In this document: positions 1 through 14,336 of the stretch, in pieces
Position numbering within the stretch: the first letter of the stretch is position 1
Layout of the letters: every line of letters begins with the position of its first letter
From: Anas platyrhynchos
Lineage: Eukaryota; Chordata; Aves; Anseriformes; Anatidae
NCBI RefSeq assembly: GCF_047663525.1
Contig: NC_092588.1
Coordinates: forward strand, 150,517,501-150,581,500
DNA length: 64,000 nucleotides
Direction of reading: 5' to 3'
Notes under the pieces: model-generated
Told to the model about the DNA's origin: nothing
Databases searched by the model: none
Seen by the model: only the letters and a program-made list of their open reading frames with translations
Translations under genes and position numbers: made by a program

Positions 1-1371
1 AATGTGGATTATATGTGGAAGTCTTCCTGAACACTGTATATTTTAAAGCTAACTTTAAGTGTTTCAGAGATTGACTCATGCATCCAATGCCTTTAGTGTT
101 TGCAGCTGGTGATAACGTTTTTCTGGTGACTATACCAGAGGATTTTAGGAAGTTTCTTATTATCCCTTCCCTCCACTTTAATTACTTTTAAATTATGAAG
201 TTGTGACATGTTTAGCATGGCTGGGAGTCACCAGATAGTATATCACAGATTATCTTTGAATATTTATTTATCTGACTTTAGAGACAGAACAACAAGATCT
301 TGAATATTTGCTTCTTGTTAGTTGCAGTGAAGAGTTTTTTTAGAAACTGTAGTGATAAAGTTCAGTTTTTCATCTTGACTCACCGGGCTGACTTATTTCT
401 GAGATAAAGCTCCTATCCTCAGGAGCCACACAAGCAAACAAAACACCATCTGATGCAAAAAAATATGAAATGTGTTTGTTGGCCTCACACTGTCCACTAT
501 CTAGGACACGAGACTGAAAGGAGAACTAAATTTTACAGATATGTTTAACTTTTGAACTCAAGAAAAACTGTTTTCTTAGTTTCAGTCTGTTGCAGCTAGA
601 ATGACAGTTTTACAGGGCAATCTCTTGCTGTACTTAATATGCTTGCAATATGTCACTGCTGATCATTAATTTACTAAATAAAGTATCTCTGGTAACAATT
701 TCCCAAGACATGACATCTTTTGTAGATTATACTTTAGTTTTAAGAATGTTAACCTCAAGAAGTCCAATAACAAGGCCTGATTTTCCATAGCATAACCTTG
801 GTATCTAGAAAAAAAAATGTATATATAGCTGAGTGAATATAGTGAAAATATAATTATATTCAAAGAGCAATTATTGCTGTACTTGCATTAACCTTGCAAG
901 TCTTATGCTTAAAATGTCTATGTAATGTATTTAACCTTGCATTTGTTAATGAAATATGATGAGCAAATCTCCGTACAAAGCGTGTGAGACAATCAGGGAA
1001 TCTTTACTACCTAGTGCTCATATAGCACTCGTCATCAGGTGCCATAACATGAAAGCAAGAAAGATGGCTGCAAAAACATACAGTGTAACAGGGAAGGAAA
1101 AACAAAGCCAAAGAGACAGGAAAATGTCAAGAACTGAAGTTATTTTTATCATGGTAGTTTATCCAGAGTCTTCTCAAGATTGTACCTACATTATTTTTAA
1201 AGCACTAATGCCAACTTAACCATGCTTTTCATAGTTTGGGTCTAATAGATAAAAGAGAGGATGACAACTGAAAGTAATTCTTACCTTGAAGAGATAAGGC
1301 AGGGAGACTGCATACCCAAGATCACATGGGAAAGCAGTAGCAGAGATGGCAGACTTCAGTGTGAATTATTT

Positions 1372-1437
1372 TTAATGGTTGTACCTGACGACGTTGAAGG
1401 TCTTTTCCAACCAAAATGACTCTATGATTCTATGACT
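1372..1437 (+). mobile_element. CR1 retrotransposon 3'-end fragment
   Basis: It ends with GAAGGTCTTTTCCAACC and then GACTCTATGATTCTATGA, the typical CR1 3' terminus with its short octamer-like tail. It is 5'-truncated and diverged, with no coding capacity. Confidence 0.75.
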
Positions 1438-4065
1438 TCTGTCCTCTTTCCTATGAATCAGTTGGGCTGCAAAGGTTTCCTTTAGCATGGACATTTGACC
1501 TGTATGACAGAAAATGCTGTTGTTACATTTGTGGCAGGTTTATCTTTTGTTCTCATTCCAATATTCAGTAGCATGTCTTCATGAATCCCACACTGATTCT
1601 ATTTGTCAACATTTTCTTTTTCATTGTTAACCCACGATCCCCCCAAATTGCTCAGATTACTGATATTCAAGTGACCAAGTGACAAATAATTCTGCAATTA
1701 GAAGGAAAGAGACAGTTGATGTTATCACTGAAATGTAATTTCTAGTCACGGTCCAGTCCACACAGAGAAAATTTTGACCTGATAATGCATTGAACTCGAG
1801 TTGAATAATTTACCCAGAGGTGCTGATTAAGCCTGGTCCATGCTCATTTCTTAACACAGCATCTAGGTAATATGAACCAGGACTAGCTCTATTCAACCAG
1901 GGCCTTCTCACACTTTCTTTGTGAGCCCAAAAAGAAATGTTCTCCCATGCTCACAAGGAATGAAGTTGCTGAGCAGGTCAACTTTTACCAGTGCTGTGAA
2001 TTATAAACCTTGGCTTTGAAAAGCTTTGTCAGACAAATTAATAAATGTGGAACAATATGGACACAATTGGAATGTTATTTCATAGAGTAATTCAATTCAA
2101 GTGAAGCTAGCTCTACAGAAGAAATCTAAAGGAAGATAAATTGTGTTACCTCTGTAGTGATGACACTGCTAAAGCTAGATTAATTCATAGGAGTTAATGG
2201 ACATCGACCTTTCCTAATATCAGACCATAATTGGCAAATGTGATATTTTCCAGCATCTAGAAAGTTCATATTTAATATTTGAGCATTAAAACTGCATGAG
2301 ATTGTTTGGCTATTTAAATTTTGCATCATTGCTGGATAGTTAATAGCCATCTTGCACCAGAAAAAGAAAATCCAAGACTCGTCATGTTATTCATCATATG
2401 GATTTAGTTTCTATGACAAGAAGACAAACAATTTTGGAGGCAAAGTTTAACATGAAACCATCCAAATGTCTCCATTGAATATTTCATTGGAATATACCTC
2501 TGAAGAAGGAATTTAGGTATTTTTGTACTACAAAAATGTTGACTACAGTAGGTTTTCTGAAAATTTACAAGGCATTTTTTGAGTAGCTTATACAATATAA
2601 GAAAATCAGTATGAATTTTTTTTTGGAGGTTCATTGTTTTTATTGTTAGTAATTTTTTTTTTTTGTCACATTTGTCCCATACTGAAGCCTCCATATAAAA
2701 AGCAGTGTTGAAAAATGTTAAAAATACAAAATTTTGGAAGCTTACTGATGTGAAATATGACTAGGAGACTGGAGGAGACTGTGGCAAAACAAAGACAGAA
2801 AGTACATTCCAATTGTATGAATCTGCTAATGTAACATCTCTTATTCCTTGGATTTGTTCATTTTTGCTTTTAAATTAGGTTTGTAGCAATAGCTGTATAC
2901 TATTTTTAAATCTTGGCAGTATAAAAATCTTTTAAATTTGGGAAAAAATTGAAGGTTGATTTTTTTTTTTGCTTTGCCTCTGCATTCTTCAAGTCATTGT
3001 GAATGCTTTCACTTAATGTTCCACTGATGATTATTTTAAAAGAAACATTGTCTAATGTGACAAATGGATCCAATCACAAATGGACTTAAAATTTGGATGA
3101 CTAATGGATCTGATGACAAATACTTAAAAGGCAGCCCAGCACTTCGGGTTTCACTGACATTTGCATTTAAAATAGGAATGAAATTATTTTCTAATATTTG
3201 AATAATAAGATGTCTCTGTCCCAAACTCTTACTCATAGGAAACGGAATCCATTAGCTGAAAATGTTAGATAAAGTCATTACATTATGTTCTAACCATTTT
3301 TAAAGCAGTTCCTTTGGAAAAATATATTGGCAAATAAAGTTCTTATTTGGATCTGTATAACAGCAGAGTTTCTAAAGTCTACATGTATAGGTTGAAAAAT
3401 GAGCCATTTGTAGATTATTCTAAAATCTAAGACATGGTCTATTTTAAGGTTTACTAATGTGTAAATGTTGGCTTTAGTAGAGTTACTACAATTTTATATT
3501 GCAGAGCTTACTATATAACACTCTTCCCAAAATATATCTAATGTAAATTACTTTTCAAATTAGTTTGTCATAAAGTGTTTTTCGCAGCAAATATTGCATC
3601 ACAGAATTGATTTTGTATTAATTACTTCTGATGACGCATAACCTATGCACTGTACTTCTCCAGGACAAGTCACCCAGAGAACAGCAGAGATAACATTTTA
3701 TCAGGGGAGTAACTTCAGCTCTGCCAGTTGAGTGATTCAGCATTTCTCAGACTGAGTTATAAACTTATCTCCTGCAGGGTGAGAGCCTCTTGGCTGAAGA
3801 AGCCTCTTGCTAAGGCTCCGTCACCGCAGCCTGAGCCCCCACCTTGCCTTTTGTCCTCTCCCTGTGCCTTTCTGCTGGCTCCTAGAGCAAATGTTTCTGT
3901 GGGAATCTCAGCCTTCAGTTGCAGCTCAAGCAGCTCTAGACAAAAGCCTGAAATGTATATCAACAAGAACATTTGTGAGCTAGCAATCAGAAGCACTCAA
4001 TTACTTATGGATTTTGTTATCATTTTTAAGTCATAGGCGGTCTTGCAAGAGATTTTGCAGGGTCA

Positions 4066-4167
4066 TCCATCATCAGGGTAGGTGTCCCTGCCCATGGCAG
4101 GGGAGTTGGAATTAGATGATTTTTAAGGTCCCTTCCAACCCAAACCATTCTCTGATTCTATGATTTC
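4066..4167 (+). mobile_element. CR1 retrotransposon 3'-end fragment
   Basis: It contains GTGTCCCTGCCCATGGCAGG, AAGGTCCCTTCCAACCC and the tail TCTGATTCTATGATT. It is a 5'-truncated CR1 copy of about 100 bp. Confidence 0.85.
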
Positions 4168-4460
4168 AATGTCTTCCTTCATTCCCATGTGTGGGGTATT
4201 TTCCCACAGTGTTTAAATCCCATCTTTTCAGATTCAGTGCACTGACCTGGTAGAGCAGCACTGGGGCGGTGGTAAAGATGCTCAGCCACAGGTTTGAAGT
4301 CCAGAACACCAGGTGAAATGGATTTGACCCCACATAACGAAAGCCAAGGAAATCCATCAGCAATCCCACAGCAATTCCACACCTTCCTGTGAATGATCAC
4401 AGACTCTATGATACTGGGAGCCCAGTGCCAAAAGTTCACAAAAGACCTACCATGGCTACT

Positions 4461-4472
4461 TTTGTTTCTTTT

Positions 4473-4503
<31 letters not shown>
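4461..4503 (+). repeat. T-rich homopolymer tract
   Basis: T-rich sequence ends in 29 uninterrupted T (4475-4503). It could be the poly(A) end of a decayed retroposon in minus orientation, but no flanking body is recognised. Confidence 0.8.
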
Positions 4504-6626
4504 GACTTAGCTAGCTCCTGCCTGGACTGGAAATCCATGGTGCCTTGCAGCTAGTGAATGAAGACAACACAAGAGACAAGAGACTGACAGCTGTGAATTG
4601 GGATTATCAGTCAGGTGGTTTCTACGGGACTTCAGGGTGGTTTTAGTTCTGACAACCATTTCTTTTCAGTCAGTGACATTTGGGATGGTGGATGTCAGCT
4701 CTCTCTTTTGGAGGCACAGTACTCCCACCCCTACTGCTGCAATCAGAGAAATCACAGCACGCACCTTGCAAATAATCCAGCTCCACTTAGGAAAAATAGA
4801 AATGACCAAGGCACAAAATCTTTGCTTATTTTAAGGCAATAATTAAGTAGAAGAAGCCCTTTGTTTAAGAAACAAGACAAAGTCTTCAGGTGTTCTTTAA
4901 AAAGGCCTGTAGTAAAAGACACAAGAGGCATTTCATGTTGCCTTTAGAGCACAAGATGGAGCACCTGAGTGTCTGGAAGCAGAAGAAACCCCGAAGAAAT
5001 TATAGAGGTCAATTTAACAACCAAGTCAGTTGTGATTAATACTCCATACTGTTAGACTTTCTAATCCTCATAGAGGAAACTTCATGTGACACAAATGTCT
5101 GATGAAAGATGGCCATCAGTTGGAGTTTCCTCCTCCTCGCCTATAGGTTTTACATGGAGAAGATTAAATTGGCTAGCTTCACAGCCTTATTTCCTCTTAA
5201 GCTCATTGCTCTGATCACTCAGTCACTGCCCCCATTTGCCAGTATTAGAGCTAGGAAATTCCCCACAAAAGCAAACAAGAACGACGTGAGAAGTCTCACA
5301 AAGCTCTTTCCTCCAAATCAAACAAATAAACAAACAAACCCTTAATAAAAATACTTTTTAAAAGTATTGAAAGCATTCATCACCAATTCAAAGACGTAGA
5401 AGAACAATAGTGTAGTACCGATACTCATCCATTGCCTTCTGCCACCGTGGTGCTGACCTGCAGGAGCAGGTTTACACCTCTCCAATGCACTTGCTTTCCA
5501 GTCAATGCCTGCACTTGTACACCACAAAGGAACAATGTGGGGCTTTTCCTAGCATGGGAAGGAGGCATTCTGGCCCTCCAGCCCCTTGGGTATCCATAGA
5601 ATGAGAAACCTTCTGTCCTTCAAGGGTTTGTGTCCCCAACACTTGCATTCTCACTCCCCAGGATGGCAACACATATACTGAAAAATGCATACAGCTAAAT
5701 CCACACCCACAGGCATTTTACCTATTATTTACTGAGAAAAGCCTGTGCTAAGAGCTGTGCCCTTCCACTGATCTCCTGCCTCGCCAGTGCTTCCCTCCAA
5801 AATCCTGAAGAACTCAACTGCGCTGTGTTGTCCCTGGGGCCATGGGAATATGCAAGGAGGCAAAAGGAGGCAAAAGGAATGATGTTGCTCGTGCTGTTTC
5901 CGATACTCCCAATGTCTTCCTAGATGTCTTGGATACCTTTACTCAATTTTGTGCTAAAACACAAGTTTTTGGCTTTGCAAACTCTTACTTTCAGGCAATA
6001 GAACCACTTACAATGTAATACTGTCAAATGCAATAATGCTTACAGGTTAAGCTTTACAATATCTAAAATCGTGGCTTCAGTGACCTGGTGGTCTGGATTT
6101 ATTTTTTTCTCAGTTTCCCCCAGATCACATCTGGTACAGTTTCAACATTTTTTCATCTGCAAACTACATGTGGAATGAGAATGATAATAAAGTTGCAGCT
6201 ACAAAACTTGGGTTGATAATGAATAAAACAGAACAGAATCCAAGGATCCGGGATGGAAAGCATTGTGACTTTGTTAGCTGAGTTTTTATACTGACTTAGT
6301 TCCCAAAAGTTTAGAAGTTGGGCCTCAGCTTAATCCAGCAGGATTTAGGTCTTTTATTATTTTTACTTCATTTTTGTAGGATTTTACAACATGAAGCTGC
6401 CACTCAAGTTTCTCAGCAGTTTGGATAACTCACACAGGAAGGGTGAGCTGCATTTTGTCTGCCAGAAAACATCCCCAATTCCCCTGACTTCAAAGAAGGC
6501 AGGGCTGGCTCCCGATGGTCTGTTTTGCTTCTCTGTCAGAAAACTCTGTTTTTCACAAGCTTAAAATACTGCTTTACAAATTCTGTTTGCACATGATGAT
6601 AGTATAAGAGGGTTGGGATCTCTAGT

Positions 6627-6680
6627 CAGGCTGAGTGGTGTTCAGCCTAGAGAAGACGTGAGGACACTGCCATCCTAATC
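6627..6680 (+). mobile_element. Probable short CR1 internal fragment
   Basis: GGCTGAGTGGTGTTCAGCCT followed by AGAGAAGA resembles the CR1 3' region (…GCTGTTCAGCCTGGAGAAGA…). It is short and diverged, so the assignment is tentative. Confidence 0.45.
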
Positions 6681-7496
6681 CTGGGACCATGAGGCTGTTC
6701 TTCATTAGTCCCATCTGCCTGTGGCCCCCAGGATTTATGGCTCACCATAAGGGTGGGATTTTGGCTATATCCCTTTCCTTAGGACTGGGTACAAGGGTCA
6801 GGGAAAAGCTCAATTCCAGGATCCTTGCAATGCTGAATTACTAGAAAATAATTACATAAAGTATAAATTTAAATGTCCCCTCTCCTTAAAACTCCCATTT
6901 GTTTTGATGCCTGATGAAAAATTGTCAATAATTCCAACTGCATTCCTGAAACTGATGACTATTGTGCTGTTTCCTTGGGGCTCTTTTTTTTCTGTCCTTT
7001 CTGACCCGTCCCTATTCTCCTTCACCTCTCAGACTTAGAACTGCTTTGTCTTGGGTTTGTATAACTCTTAGCACATTGGGACCCAACACAGGCAATAAAT
7101 AGTATTGCAACAACTAAAATTAGAGGCCAGTGTCCAGTACTGCCAGGGAAAAACAGCAGGTTTTTCCATTCAAGGCATTCCTGAGAGAAACCAAAATCAA
7201 GATCCCTTTCCTTTCTTGGCAATGAATCAGTGATGTGACTATCAAATAGAGATTCTAGGAGCAACAAAGATTATGATATGAATGCAGTTTAATCAGTCAT
7301 TTTACAACAGCAACAGCGGCAATTAGAAGTGTTTTAGTACTTTCAGGTCAAGCTTAAAAATGAAAGAATTTATTGCTGCTAATTCAGAGATTAACATTGT
7401 GCCAATTAATCAATTACTCAGTATAAAGAATTGACAATTCATTGACATTCTTCTTCCAGGCTGGCAAACTACTATTTAGTAGTTGAGGATTTAAAT

Positions 7497-7543
7497 GTAT
7501 CTGTATATGTGTGTGTATATGTACATGTACTTGTATATGTATA
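7497..7543 (+). repeat. TG/TA microsatellite
   Basis: Mixed TGTATA, GTGTGTG and TACATGTAC units form a short low-complexity stretch. Confidence 0.7.
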
Positions 7544-10500
7544 TCTGAAGCTAGAGCAACAACTGTTTCAGAAGAAAAGCAGCCGGGAAGGTATAGCGAA
7601 AACAAAAATTACATTGAGAACCCTGGCAGTTTTCATCAACCTCTGTAGCGACAGAGTTATTTCAAAATGAAAAAGTAGATAGGGCATTTGATTATTGCAT
7701 AAAATATACTCTGAAGCAAACATCCTGGTCTGCTGTATAAAGGCAGCCTAGGAATCACATCATCTCAGCCCTGCTTCCGCTGCTACATTTGTTAATGAGT
7801 TGTCTGTAGGCGTTTGGGGAAAGCGGAATGAATGAGTAAAATAACAGGGCAATTTGCCTTTAACTTTCCCCTTGGGCTTGGCCATACTACATTTCTTGTC
7901 TCAAATAAAACCAACCTGCATGTTAAGTCTAGGTTCCAAAAATAGCCATTCCCACCTGATGCCCTGTTTGGATGCTGGAGGTCAAAATCATCTGGAGAAC
8001 TGTTTCTGGCTTATATGAAAGCAGAGTCAAGCTTTGAACAGTGCGCCCAGACCAGTGTTTGCACAACTTCTGAAACAACTAGCACCAAAGGAGTTCCACA
8101 GCCATGAAACCTGTGTGAGATGTGAATCTGTCCTGAGCCTCTGGTGTGATTCCCACCTAACCCTGGGGGGAGAGAGATTATTGTTGCCAGGGTGCTGAGA
8201 AACCTTTGTGTTGTGTGCTGGTGGACTCATTCTGGCTTCTGTACTCGGGAGATGATGTTTCAGGAGATAAATCATCTAAATCAAAGTGATGTGGTTACTA
8301 TGGCTACTTAGCACTGTGCTACTCAACCACAAGAGTATACATAAGGTATATTTGTATCTGTGCATATTTGCAGGGAGAAAAAAGAAAAAGAAAGTCAAAG
8401 GCCCAAATCCCCTTTGATATCAGTATTCACACACCCACTGGAATTGTATAAATGCAATGTACCCATTTTTTGTTATTTGAATCAAATCTACGAGTAGGAG
8501 ATGGAAGAGCAGAAGAGGGCTTTTGCATTTAAATAACTTGTTAATGTCTGGAAACCAAAACAGTCACAGAACAGCAATAAAGTAGCTTTTCAAATGTTGC
8601 TGGAGGATGTCCATAAAGAGGATATAATGAAAAGGACTGTCCAAATGTGCACGGATAATATAGTTAATGTATTACTTCTTTTATTATTTTATCATCTTTC
8701 ATTAATTGCTGGCAACTTTCCTACAGGAGTTGGTTCCATGAGAAGGGCTTTTAGTCAAATGTCCTAAATGAAACAACCACTTAGAACCCAAGAACAAGGT
8801 TGAAACAAGGTTCACCTGGCTTCTCTAAATCACACTGGAAGAGGGAGAGCAAAATACTACAGTGGTTTTATTTTGGGGCATCCTCGTGTTAGGATTGAAC
8901 CAGACTCCGCTGAACAATGCCCCCAGAGAATAGCTGTGTCTGTATTGTGGACCAGGCCTGAGAGTGTTAAAAATTATTTCTATTCAGCTTGCTGACTGTT
9001 AGTTCAGCTGGACTTGGGCTTTGACCATCTTTACTTAATTCAGAAAAAAAAAAAAAGAGCCTGCTGGCCAAGCAGACTGCAACATTTTTCACTCTTGCTA
9101 GCCAAACAGCCCGGCCAACACTTAGGCACCAAGCAGGCTTGGACTCACACCTCCAGGGAGTCCTGGGCTCCATTTTGAACAAGCAAGAATAAGGCCCAGC
9201 CAGTGCAAATATTTCTCCTCAGCATTGGCTAATGAATGTCAGATGGTTCTTGCAGACACCCAGTGAGCGCTTTACCAGGACAGGAGAAGCACTACAGAGG
9301 CAATGTCTTAGAGTAGAGGTTGTTGTAACATGCCAAAAGGGTCCCCAAATGAAGTAATAGGCAACAAAGAGTGGGACCTACAACAGTTACAACAGCAGAT
9401 GTTCATTGAGGTCACTTCTCTTCATCTCCTGCTTGATCACCTAAGCCAGCAGAAGTCTTCTGTACAGGAATGCCCATTTGGAGCCGACTCCAAGGGCTGG
9501 GGGGGATGGATAGCATTTGGAAAGGCCTAGTGAAGGCCTAGTGCCGTGAAGTTCCAAAATATGGGCACTTCAGAAATGTAATCCAAGGAAGGGGACATGT
9601 CCCCCTGCTCTGAGCTCTGGTCCAAGTCCAGTGAAGTCTACAGAAACGTGCCTACTCCATCTCAAAGGGTGTTGAATAAAATCCTTCATGCAGGAGGGTC
9701 AGGAAAACTGGTTATGCTCTCCAGTCAGGACCTCCTGAATGCTTCCTAATTTACGTTATATGTTCTAGAAGAGTAGGGTAACCTACACTTTTCCCTTCTG
9801 AAGCTGCAGTGACCATAGTTACATATCACCCTACCATCCACTTGAGAATATTTGTCTCTTCTCCCATAACCTTCAATCCACAATTACGCTCCCAAGCCCA
9901 ATAGTCACCCCATCTGCTTTGCTAGAGAAAAGTAATGAACCTGACCGTGTCAGGGATATGGAAGTCAACAATCACATGCAGATGTCATCACTTTTGATTG
10001 ACTCATTTTTATTAAAACTCAGAGTCGGATATGATATTTCCCAGAATTCAACACAGCTACTTCCTTAATCGTGAGGTATCAATTTTATGTTCCCACTGCA
10101 ATCCTTTGCCATTCTTCTGAAGCAAAAACTTGCACTTGTCTCTTTTCCAGCTACCAAACATGTGGCTCACCTTAAAAATATAAAACAGAAAGGATATTCT
10201 TAAATTTATGGAGAAAATGTCTAGAGAGAAACCCATTTGTTGATACTGAAGTAGGCACCAAAGAGACAACTGAGCGAATGTGAAGAAGGCAGAAACAAAA
10301 GCGGATTTTATTTTTTTTTTTTGCAAGAACAAATTTTCCAAAAATCCTGCGCTTTTGACCTTTAGACCACAATGACTGATTTTAATGAAATTGCTCCCAG
10401 GTTGCTTAACTATAGTTGGGGGAAGAATGAACGCATATGTCTTCACTTTATATTAATTTCTAACACTGTGAGTGAGCCTAAAGGGCTGCTTCACTCCAGG

Positions 10501-10558
10501 CAGCGTGTACCGAAGGAAAGGGCAATCCTTGCCTCTAACACAGTGTATGTTGCTGCAT

Positions 10559-10618
10559 TTAGTTAATCACTAATTAAACTACACTTAGTTAACAGGATTT
10601 AACTATACCTAGTTAAAC
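10559..10618 (+). repeat. Imperfect tandem repeat with TTAGTTAA words
   Basis: TTAGTTAA occurs at 10559 and 10585, and CTAGTTAAAC at about 10609. The units are about 25-26 bp, with an inverted TTTAACTA in between. GTTAA(T) words resemble HNF1-type half sites. Confidence 0.55.
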
Positions 10619-13600
10619 TGATACAATGTTTAAAACAAACATATGGAAGTCTTGATTATACTGGTTGGGTCTGCACCAGTTTGTAACCTTCTGGTTTAGG
10701 TCTGTTTGCATCCCTTCATCCTTGGTGAGTTTGGTGAGAGCTCAGGATGCACCAGAACTGAGCAGAAGCTTTTCAACAAAATCATTTTTCAATTAACAAA
10801 GTATTTGCCAGAAACAGATTCTAGTTCTAGCTGGAGCCAGAATTCCAGTTCTAGCTGGAATTTTTGGCCAGAGGAACAAAAAAATTAATAATAATTTCAG
10901 GACTCATCTGCCTCACGAGGAAAGGGACTGGGCATCTCATGCCTCACACTAATGTCTAAATCGTGCAGCACTTTGGCTTGGTGTCTGGACATGTTTGAGT
11001 AAGGAACTTTGTGCATATGGGTTCCTCTATGGGATTGTTTGTTTGCTTGGATCTCTTCTTCATCCTGCTTGAGAAGTGTCAAGTAAAGATGAACAGAACT
11101 GTTAGTGTTGGCAAATGTTAACAGCTGCCAGCTTTGATATTTAATGGGTCTGTGGGGAAGACGAAGTGCTTTCCCCTGCTCTCTTCTGGTTATGCTCACA
11201 TGAGTACCTTCTGACAGTTCCTTAAATCCTGCCCAGCCCTGGTACATCCATTGTCTTGTTTTGGGAAGGTTCTTTTGACATGAACCTAGATCCCAAGGAC
11301 CCAAACCTGTGAATGTAGGAAAACATCATTGCATGTGCCCTCAAACATCATTTTCTCACTTGTCCTGCCCCAAAACACACTTGGGCTTTCTGATATCTTA
11401 TGTCAGAGGTAAGTGCTACTCATAAATAGCTGCAAAGGCAATTGCAGTTTCACCTGAGGTAGAATTAGGACCATTAGGTAAGTTAATTTCATCAGATCCA
11501 ACCCAAACCCGTAGAAACATAAGAATATTTAACTGAAATGCCTCAAAGCATGAAGTTACTATTAATCCACAGATAGGAAAAACAAGATACGGAGCAGCCA
11601 TGAGATTTGCCTGTTATTGAACCAGTCACAGATAGCTTTCACCTTGCTTACCTGCAGGCAGGAAACAAGAGTTTGAAAGCAGTTTCTTTCTAAACAAATT
11701 TAGCTCTTTTATTTTTTTATTCTTTCGCAAGATCATTCACAAATTACCTGGGAGCTGTTAGCAGTCACTAAGTAGTTGGGTGAGCAAGATCCAGCACATA
11801 CTCAAATTATTTTTCAGGGAGTATTTGCTCTTCTCGCCATGGTGATCTTCCTGCCGATTGACTGGCAGGCAGAAAGCTGAGCATAAGGAACATGATGATT
11901 CCCAGAGAAGGTCTTTCCCAGTAACAAAAATGAGGTCTCCCATCGGCAAAGATTCACTATCATGTGGCGACTCAGAACAAGGGCAGAGAACACACTCCAC
12001 AGACACAAACCATACACTGACATGGCCCTCAAATGAAAGTTTGAGACAAACTGAGACAAAATGAAAAGGAGACAGGGACACACCTGGATCAAGCAGCTTC
12101 TGGGAATCTTCATGACGGTTCCCATATATTGAGGTATTACCTAATATTGGGCACTGGATCACACATTCTCCTTTTATTATCTGCCTTCTGTTATGTGCTC
12201 ATCAGGCACTTTGTTATGTATTACTTGCTTAATCCATAACCTAGCCACATACTTGTGATCAATTTTATTTATTTTTTTTTTTCATCACAGATGCACTCCC
12301 AATCAGCTCCTCACTGCCACTTGCACAAAGTTGCTGGCAGGTTGCTAGTCCAGCATTAGTGTCCTAAAAAAACTCTCAGCCAGCTCTTGATAAACTGCCT
12401 CTGGGTTGACTGCAGATCACAGAAAATAGGGTGATTGAGAAGCTCTGATCTGAGCCTGGGACAAGCTGAACACACCTAAGTTATCTCTGGATGCTGTGTT
12501 TCTAACCCTGACTGTTTTCAGACTTCCATAGTTTTAATTTAACCTACATCCATGCTACAGAACTACTTTCCATTAAGAACAACAGGAGCTTTTTGGTTGC
12601 TTACATGTCATTTATTTGCTGGGGGATGAGTTAGGGATGTGGCTGTGAAAAGGAGGAATTTTCTGAACACATAAAGAATATTTTTTTCCATACAGTAAAA
12701 AAAAGATTCCTTAGGTTATTGAGGTCAGTGACACTCTCTGATTCCCCTTCCTCATCCATAGCAGCACCTTCCACTATTAATCAGACAGAACTGGAGATTT
12801 TCCACTTCATCCTTTCAACTTGATGAGTAGGAGTGTGCAAACATCCTTCTCTAGGGATTTGATTTCAAAGCTCTTGCAAATATTTCTTACGTGCATACTT
12901 TCACTCATTGCCAACTATTTTCTCCTTTTCTCAGCCATTCCCAGTTCAAAGTTCCCACTTTCAGCTTCTGCCTTTTTCCAGTGATCCCTGTGGTCCCAGA
13001 GTCAGTTCAGCGATCCTCCTGCCATGACTTTTCCCCAGTAAGAGAGGCTCCTTCCCACTCCAACTTTTTGCTGACTTTATTGCTTTCTTTCTGAGGAGTT
13101 TAATAGTTTTGGGGTTTGATGATTTTTTGCCCTTCTTGCCAAAATCAAAACCATTTAAATGCTCGCCTTGCCTCTCACAGTGGAAAGAACCTAGCATGTT
13201 AAAGAGTGGGTTTGGGAGTTCAAAACCCAGGCAATAGGAGGTTGCCAAAGCTTTAAAGTCATTCATCTCCAAAACAGAGGGAAAAGCAATTCTGTCATGA
13301 CCTGTGTTTTATTATCCATCTCATATTTGCACGCCAGGAGGACAGAAGGGACGTTTTCTCTCTCTTGGATTGGCCAGAATAACCCACAGCACTTTTTAAA
13401 ATCAATTATATTATTTAGCAGGTTTTCAGCAGTTCAGCCTGGAACTGCTGTCAGATCGTAGGCAGCAGCATAGTCAGAGACCTTGAGAAGCCCTTGGGTC
13501 CAGCCCAAGTGCAATCAAAAATACCTGTTTAATCTCTGATTGATCTTTCACTAGCCTAATCTACTAAAAATGATTTTGCTGTGTTAGACTTCAAGCCCCT

Positions 13601-14312
13601 CCTGCTTCTGTAGGCATCCCTTCGTGCTTTGCAGGCTGCCCAGGCAGGAGCAGTGACCTGCCCCAGCACAACACACTCTGATCTGATTTCCATTCTGTTC
13701 ACCACTTTCCAAAATTCTGACTTCACTATAAACCTGGTGTAGGAAGTCTCTTGTTAACACTTTGGTTTCCTTTTGTGAAAATAAAATATACAAATATATA
13801 TATATATTTAATGTTACATAGTCATGTTCCCCTATGGTTTTGTTTCAGTACCAGAGGGTTCTGAACGGATAGGGCTACTCTTCAATATTTTTTTAAATTT
13901 ATTTATTTTTTTTTCAACTGGAGCAGACAATTTTGCAGAATCTGAAAGACTGCACAGGCCAGGAAGTTAGAAAGTTTGAAAGACATGCTTTCTGAAAAGC
14001 TCAGTAAGCCTCTCCATCACTGTAAAACTGCAGGTTGAACACAGGCTTTGCTTTGCTCCTGCACAGGATGCCTGAAAGCAGATCCCCTTCATAGGGGGCA
14101 GCTACAAAAGCTGACCAGGGGTTTAAGAAAAGGGCTGACCTTAGTGATTTCTTGACCCCTTTTTCTTGTGAGTGGGAAGGAAATAGATAACATACCAGAG
14201 AGTGAAGATGCCTTACCTAGGAGGGCTGTCAGTCCCAGCTAAATGAGTGAATTGCTTCAGAGTGAATGATTCAGCCCTAGAAAGTGAAAAACACCTACTT
14301 ATAAAGGAGTAA

Positions 14313-14336
14313 AAACACCTATTTATAAAGGTGTTT
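14313..14336 (+). repeat. Perfect short inverted repeat
   Basis: AAACACCT and AGGTGTTT flank an 8-base AT-rich centre. A related AACACCTACTTATAAAGGAG copy lies about 24 bp to the left, so the block also forms a direct duplication. Confidence 0.6.

Noticed and set aside
11758-12162. 134-codon - strand frame (and a 135-codon frame at 10897-11304)
   Set aside because: No family features and base composition like the flanks; treated as chance open frames.
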